This document shows, one piece after another, positions 1 to 9,817 of a stretch of DNA of 64,000 nt. The DNA lies in the NCBI GenBank assembly GCA_033439255.1, contig CM065880.1, forward strand, positions 3,286,001 to 3,350,000. The letters run 5' to 3'. Below the pieces are notes generated by a model. That model was given only the letters and a program-made list of their open reading frames with translations, had not been told where the DNA came from and made no database searches. Each line of letters opens with the position of its first letter. Within the stretch, counting starts at the first letter, position 1. This DNA is from Hericium rajendrae. Its lineage: Eukaryota; Basidiomycota; Agaricomycetes; Russulales; Hericiaceae. The position numbers and the translations under genes were made by a program.

Positions 1-340
1 GAGTCGAGTCTTGGGCGAGTTCTGGATGGCACAAGACGATAATTGAATGGTAGATACATACCTATAGTAGCGTAGAATACATATAAGAAATTTGGAGCGA
101 TTCTGAGCAGTATCAGAGTCAGAAGGATGAAAATACGGTAATGCTCCGTAACACTAATGCATAGTTCATATGGTGCAGGCTTCAGCACTTCGATATTGGC
201 AAAACGAGTTGCGCGAAACGTTTTTAATGCTATATCTCATATATTTCTGAGAGTACAAATATTTTAATGAAGATTTGAGACCTCCAGACTCGAAAACCTT
301 GTAGAATCTGGCCTGAAATGACCGAAAAACATCAATCTCA

Positions 341-361
341 CCCAGATCCTATAGATCTGGG
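341..361. repeat. short perfect hairpin
   Basis: CCCAGATC at 341-348 is followed by a 5-nt spacer and its exact reverse complement GATCTGGG at 354-361. No convincing gene is visible in bases 1-880. This hairpin and those at 2134-2209 flank a GC-rich array, an architecture that resembles the ends of the KDZ transposon further right. Confidence 0.6.
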
Positions 362-885
362 CAGCAGAAAAATCTATAAAAGTCTATTTACATAGATATA
401 GTATTCTTCTGCACGAAAAAGCAAACCGATGAACGGTAGGAGGCAGGCGTGCTACGAAATCGCGATTCGAATCGGATGTCCGGCATGCCCGAGACCTCGA
501 TTCGAGCGTATTCGAGCTTGACGCGTGGACAAGCGCCGTCTGTTTTAGACATGCTTATCACTACTTCGCGCACAGCACGCTCACAATTCCTTCGATTCAT
601 ACAAAACTTCGTACTTAGATTTCCTCATTGTATCTACAGCTACTACATTATTTGTAGAATTGAATCAAATTTATTGGTTTTGCAATTCCTCTTCGAAGTT
701 CGACCAGACTCGTTCGGTACCCTGTTCGGCAATTGCCGAACCGTGCCACAAGGCTCGCGGTTGAGCCTCTCCTCCTCCTCCCCCCATCAAGCGGGGACGA
801 TGTAGGGCTCAATAGCCCACGAAATTGTAAGTGTTTCTTCTCAAATTTGTTATGTACTTGGTTTACTAACTATATTCTTCTTATT

Positions 886-1900
886 TTAGCTCCCTCGCAC
901 GGTGACGTGGCACGATAGGCTGCACCACGACACCCGACCCCACATTCCCTTCCTCTCCCTCCCTCGCGCTCGCAAATGCGCACCCGATGTGCCCTGCACA
1001 TACGCGCGTAACGGCACGCGCTGCGCACTCGCACCACACCCTTTCCCGCGTGCACACCGCCGTTGTGTGCCGGGAGCATCAGCCCCGCATCCGCGTGTTC
1101 CAGCGTCGCGCCCGCGTACTCCAGCACAACACCGGCACGCCAGCACCCCGCACGCGTGCAAGAGCACCACGTCGGCGCACCAACGCCCGCAGCCCATGCC
1201 CGTAGCCCGCAGCCCGTCCGTAACAACCTGCAGCCTGTGCGTGCAGCCCCTCGCCCGCACGCCCAGCACCGCGACGTGCCAGCAACACGACGCGCTCAGC
1301 ACCAAGCCGGCGCACCAACACCTGCGCTTGCGTACCAGCCCCCGCGCGCCAGTACGCCCCGCCTGCGCGTCCAGCCCCCCGCCCGTGCATAACAGCCCTC
1401 CCAGCTCGCGCGTCCAGTCCCTCAGCCCATGTCTCCAGCCCCTCACCCGTGCGCCCAGCACCTCGACGCGCCCAGCAGCCTCGCACGCGTAACAACCCCA
1501 CGTCCGCGTGCCAGCACACCCCGCCCGCCGCGCCAGCACCGCAAACCGCGCATCTAGCGCCGCGCCCCCGTGCCCAGCGCCTCTCCCGCGCGTTCCGCCC
1601 GCGCGCGCCGGCAGCACAACCCGTACCGCAACTCCCCACGCCACGCCTCCGCGCACGCCAGCACCACGCCCCCACGCCAGCGTGCGTCCAACACCCCGCG
1701 ATTCCCCGCGTGCGTACCAGCGCGCTGTGCTCATGTGTGGCCAGCCGGGTAGTGCCCCCACGCCAACCGGACCGCGGCACGCATGCTCTGCAGCAGGTGC
1801 ACGGCGAGTAGCACGCGGTGCATGCGTGCAGTGCGTGCTAGCCGCGGTGTGCGGGCAGCGTCGGCGGGGCGGGATGGTCAGCGCCGGCGAGCACGCGAGG
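886..1900. repeat. GC-rich low-complexity block
   Basis: This stretch is rich in CGCCCGC, CCCGCG and CCAGCAC words and is open in several frames on both strands at once. That is the mark of composition rather than coding. The predicted peptides are Ala/Arg/Pro/Gly-rich without domain features. It resembles the subterminal arrays of the KDZ element at 4010-4790 and 16900-17580. I see no gene here. Confidence 0.6.
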
Positions 1901-1913
1901 AAACTGGGGGAAG

Positions 1914-2060
1914 CGCCGGCGAGCGGGAGGAGAGGCGCCGGCGAGCGGGAGGAGAGGCGCCGGCGAGCGGGAGGAGAGGCGCCGGCGAGCGGGAGGAGAG
2001 GCGCCGGTGAGCGGGAGGAGAAGCGCCGCGAGCGGGAGGAGAAGCGCCGGCGAGCGCAGG
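1914..2060. repeat. 22-bp tandem repeat array
   Basis: About seven copies of a 22-bp unit built on GCGCCGGCGAGCGGGAGGAG. The first copies are nearly identical and the last two are diverged (GCGCCGCGAG variants). The unit is not a multiple of three, so the array reads differently in each pass of a frame and is unlikely to be coding. Confidence 0.85.
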
Positions 2061-2133
2061 TACGCGGGAGCGTCGGCAGGCCCGTAGCCGAGAGCAACGA
2101 GCGCACCGGACGGTAATGAGCAGTAGCGACAGC

Positions 2134-2209
2134 GGCCGAGATCCTTAAGATCTCGGCCCATATGTTTTTCTATGAATATCATATGTTTTCGCGGCACCCT
2201 GGGTGCCGC
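2134..2209. repeat. pair of perfect hairpins
   Basis: GGCCGAGATC (2134-2143) pairs with GATCTCGGCC (2149-2158). GCGGCACCC (2191-2199) pairs with GGGTGCCGC (2201-2209). The AT-rich stretch between them contains ATGTTTTTCT and GAATATCAT words also found in the right terminal repeat of the KDZ element (17641-17671). They may mark the end of a related non-autonomous element covering about 300-2210. Confidence 0.5.
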
Positions 2210-2312
2210 CTTACCTGCGTGAATTATAATGTGCCTGGCGACTGGCTGATCAGCAGTTGCCGGGGTTTTTGTAATACGATTTAGGCAAGTTGCCCTATAT
2301 AATGTATTTCAG

Positions 2313-2618
2313 TGACTGGGACACCTCCATGGTTACCTTACCGTTCAGTCAGTGACTTCGACATATCGCACGAGCACTGGTGGCACCACGAGTCAGGGCG
2401 ACCGCTCTCCTTCCTACCCAACGAGCAAGCCATTCTCCGTGAAAGCGAAGTGCTCATGATCACGGATGACATCGTCAATATACAAGCGGTTGGGCGAGCC
2501 ATGGCCATGGCATTCGGTATTGCACACTTTCCGCCACCAGTTCCCGGGATTCAGCGTCTTCGTGAGGCTGGCCCCCGTGGTGCTCAAATCCGTCACTGGA
2601 AAACAGTCCACCTCGCGT
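2313..2618 (+). pseudogene. outer host ORF, 5' part
   Basis: Unrecognised protein of an expanded basidiomycete type with a Trp/His-rich N-terminal part (HEHWWHHESG at about residue 22). The exon probably begins after the TTTCAG acceptor at 2307-2312, so the true start codon may lie further left. The frame runs to the GCGT target duplication at 2615-2618, where the LTR element is inserted, and resumes in the same frame at 19051. Removing the insertion gives a continuous 891-codon frame to 21416, broken only by four TGA codons further on. The function is unknown. The ending next to a purine tract suggests it could be the sole ORF of an LTR element. Confidence 0.6.
2615..2618. repeat. target duplication of LTR element, left copy
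   Basis: GCGT immediately precedes the left LTR and recurs at 19047-19050 after the right LTR. Depending on whether the LTR is taken to start with T or G, the duplication is 4 or 5 bp (GCGT or GCGTT). Collapsing it restores the outer reading frame, which supports the boundary. Confidence 0.8.
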
Positions 2619-2770
2619 TGGAGTGGCCTAAGGGCGAGAGCTATGCCCAAGGTGATGACAGTGCAGACAAGGACTACTCTACATGAGGTGAGACTAGCTA
2701 TGGACATGCTGACTAAGCCTCGGCATCCTCCGAACCTCTGCATGCAGGGAGCCTCCGGCTCCCTAGTCCA
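2619..2770 (-). repeat. 152-bp LTR (3' LTR of minus-strand element)
   Basis: Base-for-base identical by eye to 18895-19046. It starts TGGAGTGGCC and ends CTAGTCCA, the TG...CA ends usual for LTRs. Confidence 0.85.
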
Positions 2771-2817
2771 GGTGCCCCCCTCGAAAAAAAGCGACGTCCG
2801 CGTCGCTGGTGGACAAC

Positions 2818-3811
2818 CTAAGAACCTGAAACATGAACCCAACCTAGACCTCGAAGAACCCGACCCAACTCCTGAAGACGAGGATCACCCTGCCAGTCCA
2901 GAGGCGGGGCCTCGAGCTTGACCGAATTCGGAACCGACGGTGAGGATGAGATGATGACCGAGGGACGATCGGCGCGAAGACCTGCGGGATGACGTCGTGT
3001 GATGACCGGCCCAGAAATCGGAACGGATGAGCAAGGCTGATGTGAGGAACGGGCAGGCCTCACATGAAATCGCCATGCACGCCGCTTCAAGGAGTCGAAC
3101 GGCCATGCAGAAGGTGACCTGAGAATGGAAAAATCACGCGTAGGGGGTATAAGCAGTGGTGCGCTGGAAACGGGAAGTAGAGAAGCATCATCGGCCCATG
3201 AAAATGATGTTGCATTATGGGACATTGAAATTTCATTAGTCGTCGTTGAGGACTTGCAAGACATACGATTATCGGCATAGGACTTTGAAAAGAATGTACA
3301 GGGTGCACGACTGGGTGCCAAGTCGCATGCGTCGGTGCAGGGAAATGGATGCGTTGGGGCTTCGGATTGCATGCTGGCATTGACGTGCGCGTATGCGGAG
3401 GTATCGAGAGATATGCGAGTGTCGATGTGCGATGTGAGCGGAGACGAGATTTCGTACTGTACGCCAGCATGAATGCGCGCCTTCGGGGAGAGCAGGCAGG
3501 CTGGGACGTCTGACTGGACACCGGCCTCGATACGCCGGGTCGCGAGGTCAGTGCGCGGGGTCGTATTGCATGCGGCAGCGGGCAGCGAGAGCGTCGAGGC
3601 GTGGCCGTCTGTCTGGACGTCTGCATCGATGCGCGAGCGAGTGGGGATCGTGTCGATGGAAAGGGGATTGGGAGGCCCGGTGTCGTTCACCTGGACGGTC
3701 GCGTCGACTCGAGTATGCGTACTCACCTCGGTACGCGTGATCTCCAGCCCTTCTCGGTACCCATGCCACCGTCCCTGCTCATACCCATCCTTCCATGCCT
3801 GCTCCCTCTGG
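2818..3811 (-). pseudogene. LTR-element ORF, C-terminal half (split by KDZ transposon)
   Basis: The minus-strand frame enters through the target-duplication copy at 3811-3802 and ends at stop 2818. It begins with a charged segment of the type EQGRWHGYREG, followed by repeated motifs of the form (D/E/N)A-x-(V/M)Q-(T/S/V)-x spaced about every 35 residues. It closes with a DPRLQELGRVLRGLGW-type tail. The N-terminal half is at 18604-17819. Joining the halves across one copy of the 10-bp duplication keeps frame exactly (262 plus 328 codons including stop). The protein is of unknown function, and its family recurs in mushroom genomes. The frame track extends to 3939 only because it reads into the transposon end. 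Confidence 0.75.
3802..3811. repeat. 10-bp target duplication of KDZ transposon, left copy
   Basis: CTCCCTCTGG, repeated exactly at 17819-17828 on the other side of the 14-kb insertion. In the interrupted minus-strand ORF both copies read in the same frame as Gln-Arg-Glu, and one copy restores continuity. Zisupton-type elements are reported to make duplications of about 8 bp, so 10 bp is close but not identical. Confidence 0.8.
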
Positions 3812-4001
3812 CACCAGTACCAGTACCCACAAAATAATGCGGGCCGGAACCACCCCGCAACAGCATTGCAATTCCTGCGGCTGCAGCCGCAGCTAGCCGA
3901 GGACCTCCTGCCGCTCGCAAAATAATGCTCCGTCTCCACGATGCATTATTTTGCGAGCCTGGGACTTTCTGGCTCGCTTCCACAACCTCCAGAAAAACAT
4001 A
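3812..4001 (+). repeat. left terminal inverted repeat of KDZ transposon
   Basis: It matches the reverse complement of 17641-17818 in collinear blocks. These are CAAAATAATG then GGGCCGGAA near the tip, a 22-bp identical block at 3869-3890 centred on GCGGCTGCAGCCGC, an inner hairpin with AATAATGC arms, and CCTCCAGAAAAA-CATA at 3986-4001. Blocks are separated by substitutions and small indels. The outermost 15-18 bases agree only loosely. Confidence 0.82.
3913..3958. repeat. hairpin within left terminal repeat
   Basis: A 16-bp perfect inverted repeat: arm GCTCGCAAAATAATGC at 3913-3928 and its reverse complement at 3943-3958, with a 14-nt loop. The corresponding place in the right terminal repeat also holds a 16-bp hairpin with the same AAAATAATGC core (17696-17735). 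That suggests a conserved structural or transposase-binding role. Confidence 0.8.
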
Positions 4002-4009
4002 CCGCACCA

Positions 4010-4790
4010 CCTCCCCTCGGCAATTCTGCGCGCCCGCCCTCGGCAATTCTGCGCACCCGCCCTCGGCAATTCTGCGCGCCCGCCCTCGGCAATTCTGCGC
4101 GCCCGCCCTCGGCAATTCTGCGCGCCCGCCCTCGGCAAATGCTCCGCGCCTCCCCTCGGCAATGCTCCGCGCCCGCCCTCGCCACCGCGCCACCGCGCAT
4201 GCACCCTCGCTGCCGCGCCGCCACCGTATGCGCCACCGCCGCATGCGCCCTCGCTGCCGCGCCACCTCGCATGCGCCCTTGCTGCCGCGCCGCCACCGTA
4301 TGCGCCACCGCTGCATGCGCCCTCGCCGCCGCGCCACCACCGCCGCCACCGCCGCATGCGCCCTCGCTGCCGCGCCACCTCGCATGCGCCCTTGCTGCCG
4401 CGCCGCCACCGTATGCGCCACCGCCGCATGCGCCCTCGCCGCCGCGCCACCACCGCCGCCACCGCCGCATGCGCCCTCGCTGCCGCGCCACCTCGCATGC
4501 GCCCTTGCTGCCGCGCCGCCACCGTATGCACCACCGCCGCATGCGCCCTCGCCGCCATGCCGCCACCGCCGCCACCGCCGCATGCGCCCTCGCTGCCGTG
4601 CCGCCACCGTATGCGCCACCGCCGCATGCGCCCTCGTCGCCGCGCCGCCACCACCGCCACCGCCGCATGCGCCCTCACCGCCGCGCCGCCACCGTATGCG
4701 CCACCGCCGCATGCGCCCTCGCCGCCGCGCCGCCACCACCGCCACCGCTGCATGCGCCCTCACTGCGACGGCACATGCCCTTGCCCGCAG
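4010..4790. repeat. left subterminal GC-rich tandem arrays
   Basis: Bases 4015-4140 carry about six copies of a 22-23 bp unit containing CGGCAATTCTGCGCGCCCGC. Bases 4190-4790 carry interleaved longer repeats built from CGCCACCGTATGCGCCACCG and CATGCGCCCTCGC. Long frames here are open on both strands and are compositional. The region contains CTCGGCAATGCTC, whose reverse complement GAGCATTGCCGAG occurs at the inner end of the right array, so the arrays appear mirrored like the terminal repeats. Confidence 0.75.
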
Positions 4791-4996
4791 CACCGGCCCG
4801 GGCACTCATCTGCAGCACTTCATCTGTGCTCTCATCAGCCGCATCTGCCACCGGAACCACTGCACCGAGTCATCGACCCACTGTGCACATGACCAGAACT
4901 GCTGCGCACTAACCCATTCCTGGAACTCCCCTCGATGCTGTATCACAGCTCAGAAGAAACTCCGACTCACCTACCGGGATGAACCAATCACGTGTT

Positions 4997-5077
4997 CATG
5001 CGCTATCTGATGCATCGCCAACCGGAGGGTCTTAGAGAGTCCAACTACACAGCGGAACGTGCATCAGATAGCGCATG
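4997..5077. repeat. 18-bp perfect inverted repeat, 45-nt loop
   Basis: CATGCGCTATCTGATGCA at 4997-5014 and its exact reverse complement at 5060-5077. It lies just beyond the 3' end of the minus-strand orphan gene, so it could form an RNA hairpin at transcript end. It might also be an internal boundary inside the transposon. Nothing else is recognisable between 4800 and 5210. Confidence 0.75.
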
Positions 5078-5213
5078 TACCTGTCAACAATCCTTCTAAG
5101 GTGGGTGATGCCACATTCATTACATAACAGCTGGAGTCTTTGACGACTCCAGCAAATTGCATTGATCCAAGAACGATAGATAAGATTGACGCGCCGAGAT
5201 ACCGTGTATGAAG

Positions 5214-7836
5214 TCATAGAGATGGGGGAAGTGGTAAGGACCTGGACAGAATCAAGAAAGCAAGATTCTGGCACAACATCAGCCCCTTCGCGAACGCTTG
5301 ACAGCACCTGTGTCAATGGAATCGCTACTTACAAAATGAGCAAGTAAGCTACAACATACAAGGCGATCACATACCTAGGTGCCGCCCTTTTCTTCCCTTT
5401 ATCTCCACCACCAACCACCACATTGTGCTCGACCCCCATTGCCACAAACACCGCCTTCGTGTCGGAGACCGCATTTAGCCAGTCGCATTGTACGTTGTCC
5501 GGCAAGTCCTGGATCCGCTTCCTCCACAACGCGAGGTAAGCCATGACACTGAGGATCCCATTCTTGCCGAACTTGGAGAGCTTAGTCCAGTCGTGGGCTG
5601 CGGTGATTGATGTCCCAGCCCCAGTACGGTCAGCAAGGCGGTCGCTCGGTTGGAGATTGTCCCACCACTGCCAAAAGCCGGTTGGCAGTAGATCCAGCTG
5701 GAAGGACTTGCCGTTGACAAACTTGCTGTAGAACTTATGATAGACGCGGTCCCATTGTACCCAAAGACGTATGAGCTCCGGGCGACCGTTGGTAGGGAGT
5801 ACACCATCTGAAGTCTGCACAACATATCAATAGCTGACGGTGAGCGAGGCACGAAGAGAACTCACCGGGAACCCCTTCGAACGCAGCAAATCAACGTACG
5901 CCGTGACACAGTCCACCCAAGCCTCCTCACTGCCCACCTGACTGAAGAAGAACACGGCTTCCTGTAGCCATTTCGGCCACTCGTCGTCGTCGACGCGGAT
6001 TGAAGCCAAAGCAGATGACGGTATGGTACGAGGAACACCCGCAGAGCTCTTGCTGGTCGAAGCGACATGGGGAGGACGTGCAGGATGTGGGACGGGTGGG
6101 TTTCTCGGACTATCGGCATCGGATTGTGATGGACGATTGGAGGGGGGGTGCACCTTCGCGATCTGCATGTTCGCAGACGCCGTCGACGCCCCATGTCTGC
6201 CGACCTCCGAGCCATTCCCGCGTTCCTCCACTGACGCGTTCACATGCGCACTGGAAGGGGTGTCGTAGATCGGCTCCGGCGTCAGTCAGTTCACGGTCCG
6301 GCAAGTTCGGCGGGGAGTGGACCATGGAGGCGGATGCAGAGGCTTTGGAAACAGACGTGGCTGCCAAAGTAGACGAGTGGGTCACTTCTGCGGATGTTGT
6401 AAAAGAATGATGACTGGAGAGGGTGGTAGTGGCAGCCGCCGCCGCTGCGGATGAAGGCGACGACGTGGACGCGTTGGCCCACGTCTCGCTAGAAGTCGGC
6501 TTCAAAGGGGAGGTGGCTCGTGCTTCGGCCGTCGACGATGAAGAAGTAGCATTCGCAGAAGCATTCGCAGTCAATGTCGTGATATCGGGGGACGGAGAAG
6601 AGGGCATCGTGCTGGTAGGGACAGTGGATGATGATGGTTGCGGATTAGATGAGACTTCCGGCAAAGCCCGTTGTGCGCAAACCTCAGGTGCTATATATGG
6701 AAATATCGTTAATTAGGAAGTGAAAAAGCGCCCGAAACAAAAGAAAACTCACGAAATACTTTGGTCGCAAATCGGACATGCGCAGCTGCTGCTGCGTCGA
6801 AACCAGGCTTATCGTACTCAGCCCACGTCTGCCGCACGATGCCCCCCGTTAAACTGGAATGAATCACAAGTGATCCAATCGCTCCGCGGTCTTGCGGAAT
6901 CGGACCAGACAGAAGGAGACAGGCTACCATCCCATATTGTCTCGAGACGTTGTCCACGACCGGTTGCAGATGCTGGAGCACCATACTATGGGCCCTGATG
7001 CAAAAGTCGTTAGTGAGGTGACGCGGAAGGCGAGATCAACCAAAAAAAAACGTACTTGTGATACTCCTCGGCCGTCTTCGGATGTTGCAACAGCTGTTTG
7101 TAATCCGCCATCGCAGCCTTGTAGTTCGCCTCGACTATCGCGCGGATCTCTTCCTTGATTTCCTCGCTTTCGAGCCCGTACTTCTGCCGTGTTAATTCAG
7201 TTTGAAACTTGAACTTGTCCACAGGGATCGTGCCGGCCGATCTGGCCTCATTGACGATTGCCGCATATTGCTCGTTGACGGAGGCTTTAACGCGGGAGTC
7301 ATAGTATTTCGTCGAATAAACTTGCCATGCCGCCTCTCTCCTCGGCGGTGCCAGGGGGGCGTCAACAATGAACGACTCCTCCACGCTGTTTTCCGGTGCC
7401 TTTACCAGCTTTTTGCCATGATGGCGGAACCAATTGCCGATTTTCTAGAAGTCCCACATATCAGGAATAAACTTTTCATTCAGACAGGAAAAATGGAACC
7501 CACCTCGCGGACCTCAGTATACGTCGCCTGACGTGCCTTGATCGTGTCCTCGTCCAACTCATCCGTGTTGCCAATAAAGGCCATGGTGTCGAGATTTGTC
7601 TCCGGTGGGTCATCGAGCTCAACAGCCGCGTCTTCCTCCAAAGGGAGCACCCAGCCGTACTTGAGAAACCAGAGCTTGGTGGTGCGGGTATAGAAATCGC
7701 CTCGATCGCGGGCTTGGTGCCACTTCATAAGGCGAGAGTCGAGGAATACATATTTAGTCCCTTTTGCCCAGGAGTTTCGTCCCGGTCCGCGCCTGGTGAT
7801 CGTGTTATTGGACGCCTTCTTAGACTTTCTGGCCAT
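5214..7836 (-). CDS. KDZ-transposon cargo: 752-aa orphan family protein
   Basis: Seven-exon model: 7836-7504, 7444-7056, 6994-6753, 6690-6295, 6230-5866, 5814-5375, 5307-5214. All introns are GT-AG (51-67 nt) and the frame is kept to 753 codons with stop. The last exon is the least certain. The N-terminal domain has the pattern WAKGTKYVFLDS...FYTRTTKLWFLKYGW (about residues 23-63), then a NWFRHH segment. A middle region resembles the TGG/GG-rich segment of the family, a Ser/Thr/Ala-rich linker lies at about 325-450, and a C-terminal Trp-rich domain (EWPKWLQEA, WQWWDNLQP, GKNGIL) follows. I recognise this layout from a large, uncharacterised Agaricomycete family and know no function for it. 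It shares strand with the next gene and lies inside the terminal repeats, so it is carried as cargo. Confidence 0.72.
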
Positions 7837-8082
7837 GAGTTGACGGTGAGGCAGAGGAAGTGGGTGATCTGGTCAGATGAGCTGGCACGAGTACGCGAAT
7901 CCATCAGCTCTGTCTTCGGCAATTGTTCGACAATTCGGCACTTCCCGGTCATTGTCAAGATCTTAGATTAGATTGCATCCACTGCAGATCAATGCATTGT
8001 CAACAAAAAAGTAACACAGAACGCAAAGCAACAAGTAAAGCAACGATAACAGACATAGCGACTACGGAAATCAAGAAATATT

Positions 8083-9817
8083 CTAAATTTGCCTCGCCCT
8101 TCTCACCAAACCTTCCTGGAGACGCAAAGCCATCCACTGCACAGCTTGTCGATGAGTCGGGAAACTGATGTGCTTGTGGCCAGATACTCCGTGTATCTGA
8201 CTCGAACATTCTTCCCTTGTTTATGTCAGTACAGTGCCATAACACGGATAGAAAGTGAATATCTCACCAGGTTGGGTATATACCTGGATTTAGACCGCAG
8301 GCAACAGCATAGAATTTTTTGGACTCAAACGGTTCCATCCCGGAGCAGCCAGACAAGCTCTGAAACGTGTCATAGGTCCAGGTGCTTTGGCGGTAGGCCG
8401 CATTGGGAGTCGGGTAGTACGTGAAGTGTGGAGAGTTCGACTGGTAAGTTGGGGGAGGCGACGACGATGCAGCACCTGGATCCTGACCGAAAGCTGAGCC
8501 CGGGCGAGGAGGAGACGGTGAATGCGTGTGCTGGGAGTCGGGTGCAGGTCCAGCATTGGGGTCTGGGGCAGACGTTGCACCAGTGCGTGCAGCTGGCAAC
8601 TCGTGCAGGTCTGCAGCAGGCACTGCACCTGTATCTCCTCGGAGCACTCCACTGGTGTATGGAGTGGTTGCAGAACGAGTCTCTCGGGCAGGCGCATAAC
8701 GAGTCTCCTGGGCGGGCGTGGAACGAGTCTCCTGGGCGGGCGTGGAACGAGTCTCCTGGGCGGGCGCGGAGCGAGTCTCCTGGGTGGGCGCGGAGCGAGT
8801 CTCTGGCGCAGGCGGTACACCGATATCGGGGTGGGGTGAGGATCTGACGCGGCCACGGGAGGGCGGAACAGGAAGGGAATGAGACGTGCGGTTTAGTGGA
8901 AATGAACCTGGGACATGCGGGGTATCTGTTTCTGAGGCAGACGTGGACTCGAGACCGAGACCGGACAACTGAGCAGGAAGGGAATACAAAGATGGTGTCG
9001 GGTGACGAGCGGGTGACCGAGATACAGATGCCGATGAAACAGCAGTGCGAGGAATGGAGGGCGATGCTGCAACTGATAGAGGAGGGATGGTAGACTTGCC
9101 ATGAGCTGCAGATGCCTGGACATGAGGCGGCACTGAAGATGCAGGGCGAGGCCCTTTCCGAATTGGCGCGACCGAAGGAGAGGCCATCGCGGAGACATTC
9201 AGGGACGGCACAGGCTTCATGCTGCGAGACGAGGCAGACGAGCGGCTGGGAGCGGTCGCGTATTCCGATTCAGTGGCTGTATCGGTGGCATCGGAGGGGT
9301 AATAGCCCCGGAGAGAGTTAGAACTGGCCTCTTTGGAAGGAGTAACGTCGGATTCGGTGACGACGTCGCTCCAGTCATCATCGTGAAGCTCTTGCACGAG
9401 GCCTCGATGGCGGGCAGCAAGAAGATTGTCGTAGGCAGCCGCCTGTGTGTCGTAGGTATCGTAGAAGGCCTGCGGGATGCCACGTGTCATGCCCTCCGCC
9501 TCCCAACTATGGAGACCTTTGTCAAATTGGGAACTCCGAAAGAGGGATAAAGCACTCACCGATGCGCAAAAACGCCTACCTTCCGGCCCACAAAGACCGC
9601 AAACCACTTCTGTCCAACTGCTTGTGGAAGCACTCCATTTTGAGACCGTTTGAAGTCGGAATCTAAGCTCGCTCGTGCCATGTTGGATGCTGTGACGTGG
9701 AAGCTATCGTCGGAGATGGAAGGTGCTAGCAAAAATAAAGTGCTCACCCAAGTCAGAGGTCGGACTGCCCGGGACGCCGACCATGTCCCACATGTCGTCG
9801 TCCTCAGCTGCAACCAT
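8083..9817 (-). CDS. KDZ-transposon cargo: protein with two RNase H1-N/viroplasmin-type domains
   Basis: Four exons: 9817-9748, 9689-9560, 9506-8268, 8215-8083 (introns 58, 53, 52 nt, GT-AG), 523 aa. Residues about 50-100 read KWFAVFVGRKVGVF...RWEAEGMTRGIPQAFYDTY. Residues about 462-515 read KFYAVACGLNPGIYPTWEEC...VHG/VSG...SFPTHRQA. Both match the small domain at the N terminus of RNase H1 and in caulimovirus viroplasmin, which in RNase H1 binds RNA/DNA hybrids. The end of each domain appears only after splicing, which supports the model. Between them is a Ser/Pro-rich linker with about six 8-residue repeats (APAQETRS type, near 8690-8820). No RNase H catalytic domain is seen. The first Met could also lie upstream. 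Confidence 0.75.

Noticed and set aside
886-2106. A 406-codon minus-strand open frame
   Set aside because: Several frames on both strands are open at once over a GC-rich tandem repeat; the peptides are low-complexity without domain features.
4190-4790. CRISPR-like repeat spacing
   Set aside because: Repeats are low-complexity, of unequal length and in a eukaryotic genome; no spacer structure.
3723-4805. Several 300-360 codon open frames over the left transposon array
   Set aside because: Open in all frames because of CGCC-rich repeats; overlaps the terminal repeat and splits the LTR-element ORF artificially.
5032-5316. Frame 5032-5316 (-) as the C terminus of the 752-aa protein
   Set aside because: The intron donor at 5374 leaves two bases in the codon, which puts the last exon in another frame ending at 5214.
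8428-8847. Plus-strand ORFs opposite the viroplasmin-domain gene
   Set aside because: Antisense shadow of the 24-bp coding repeat in the linker of the minus-strand gene.
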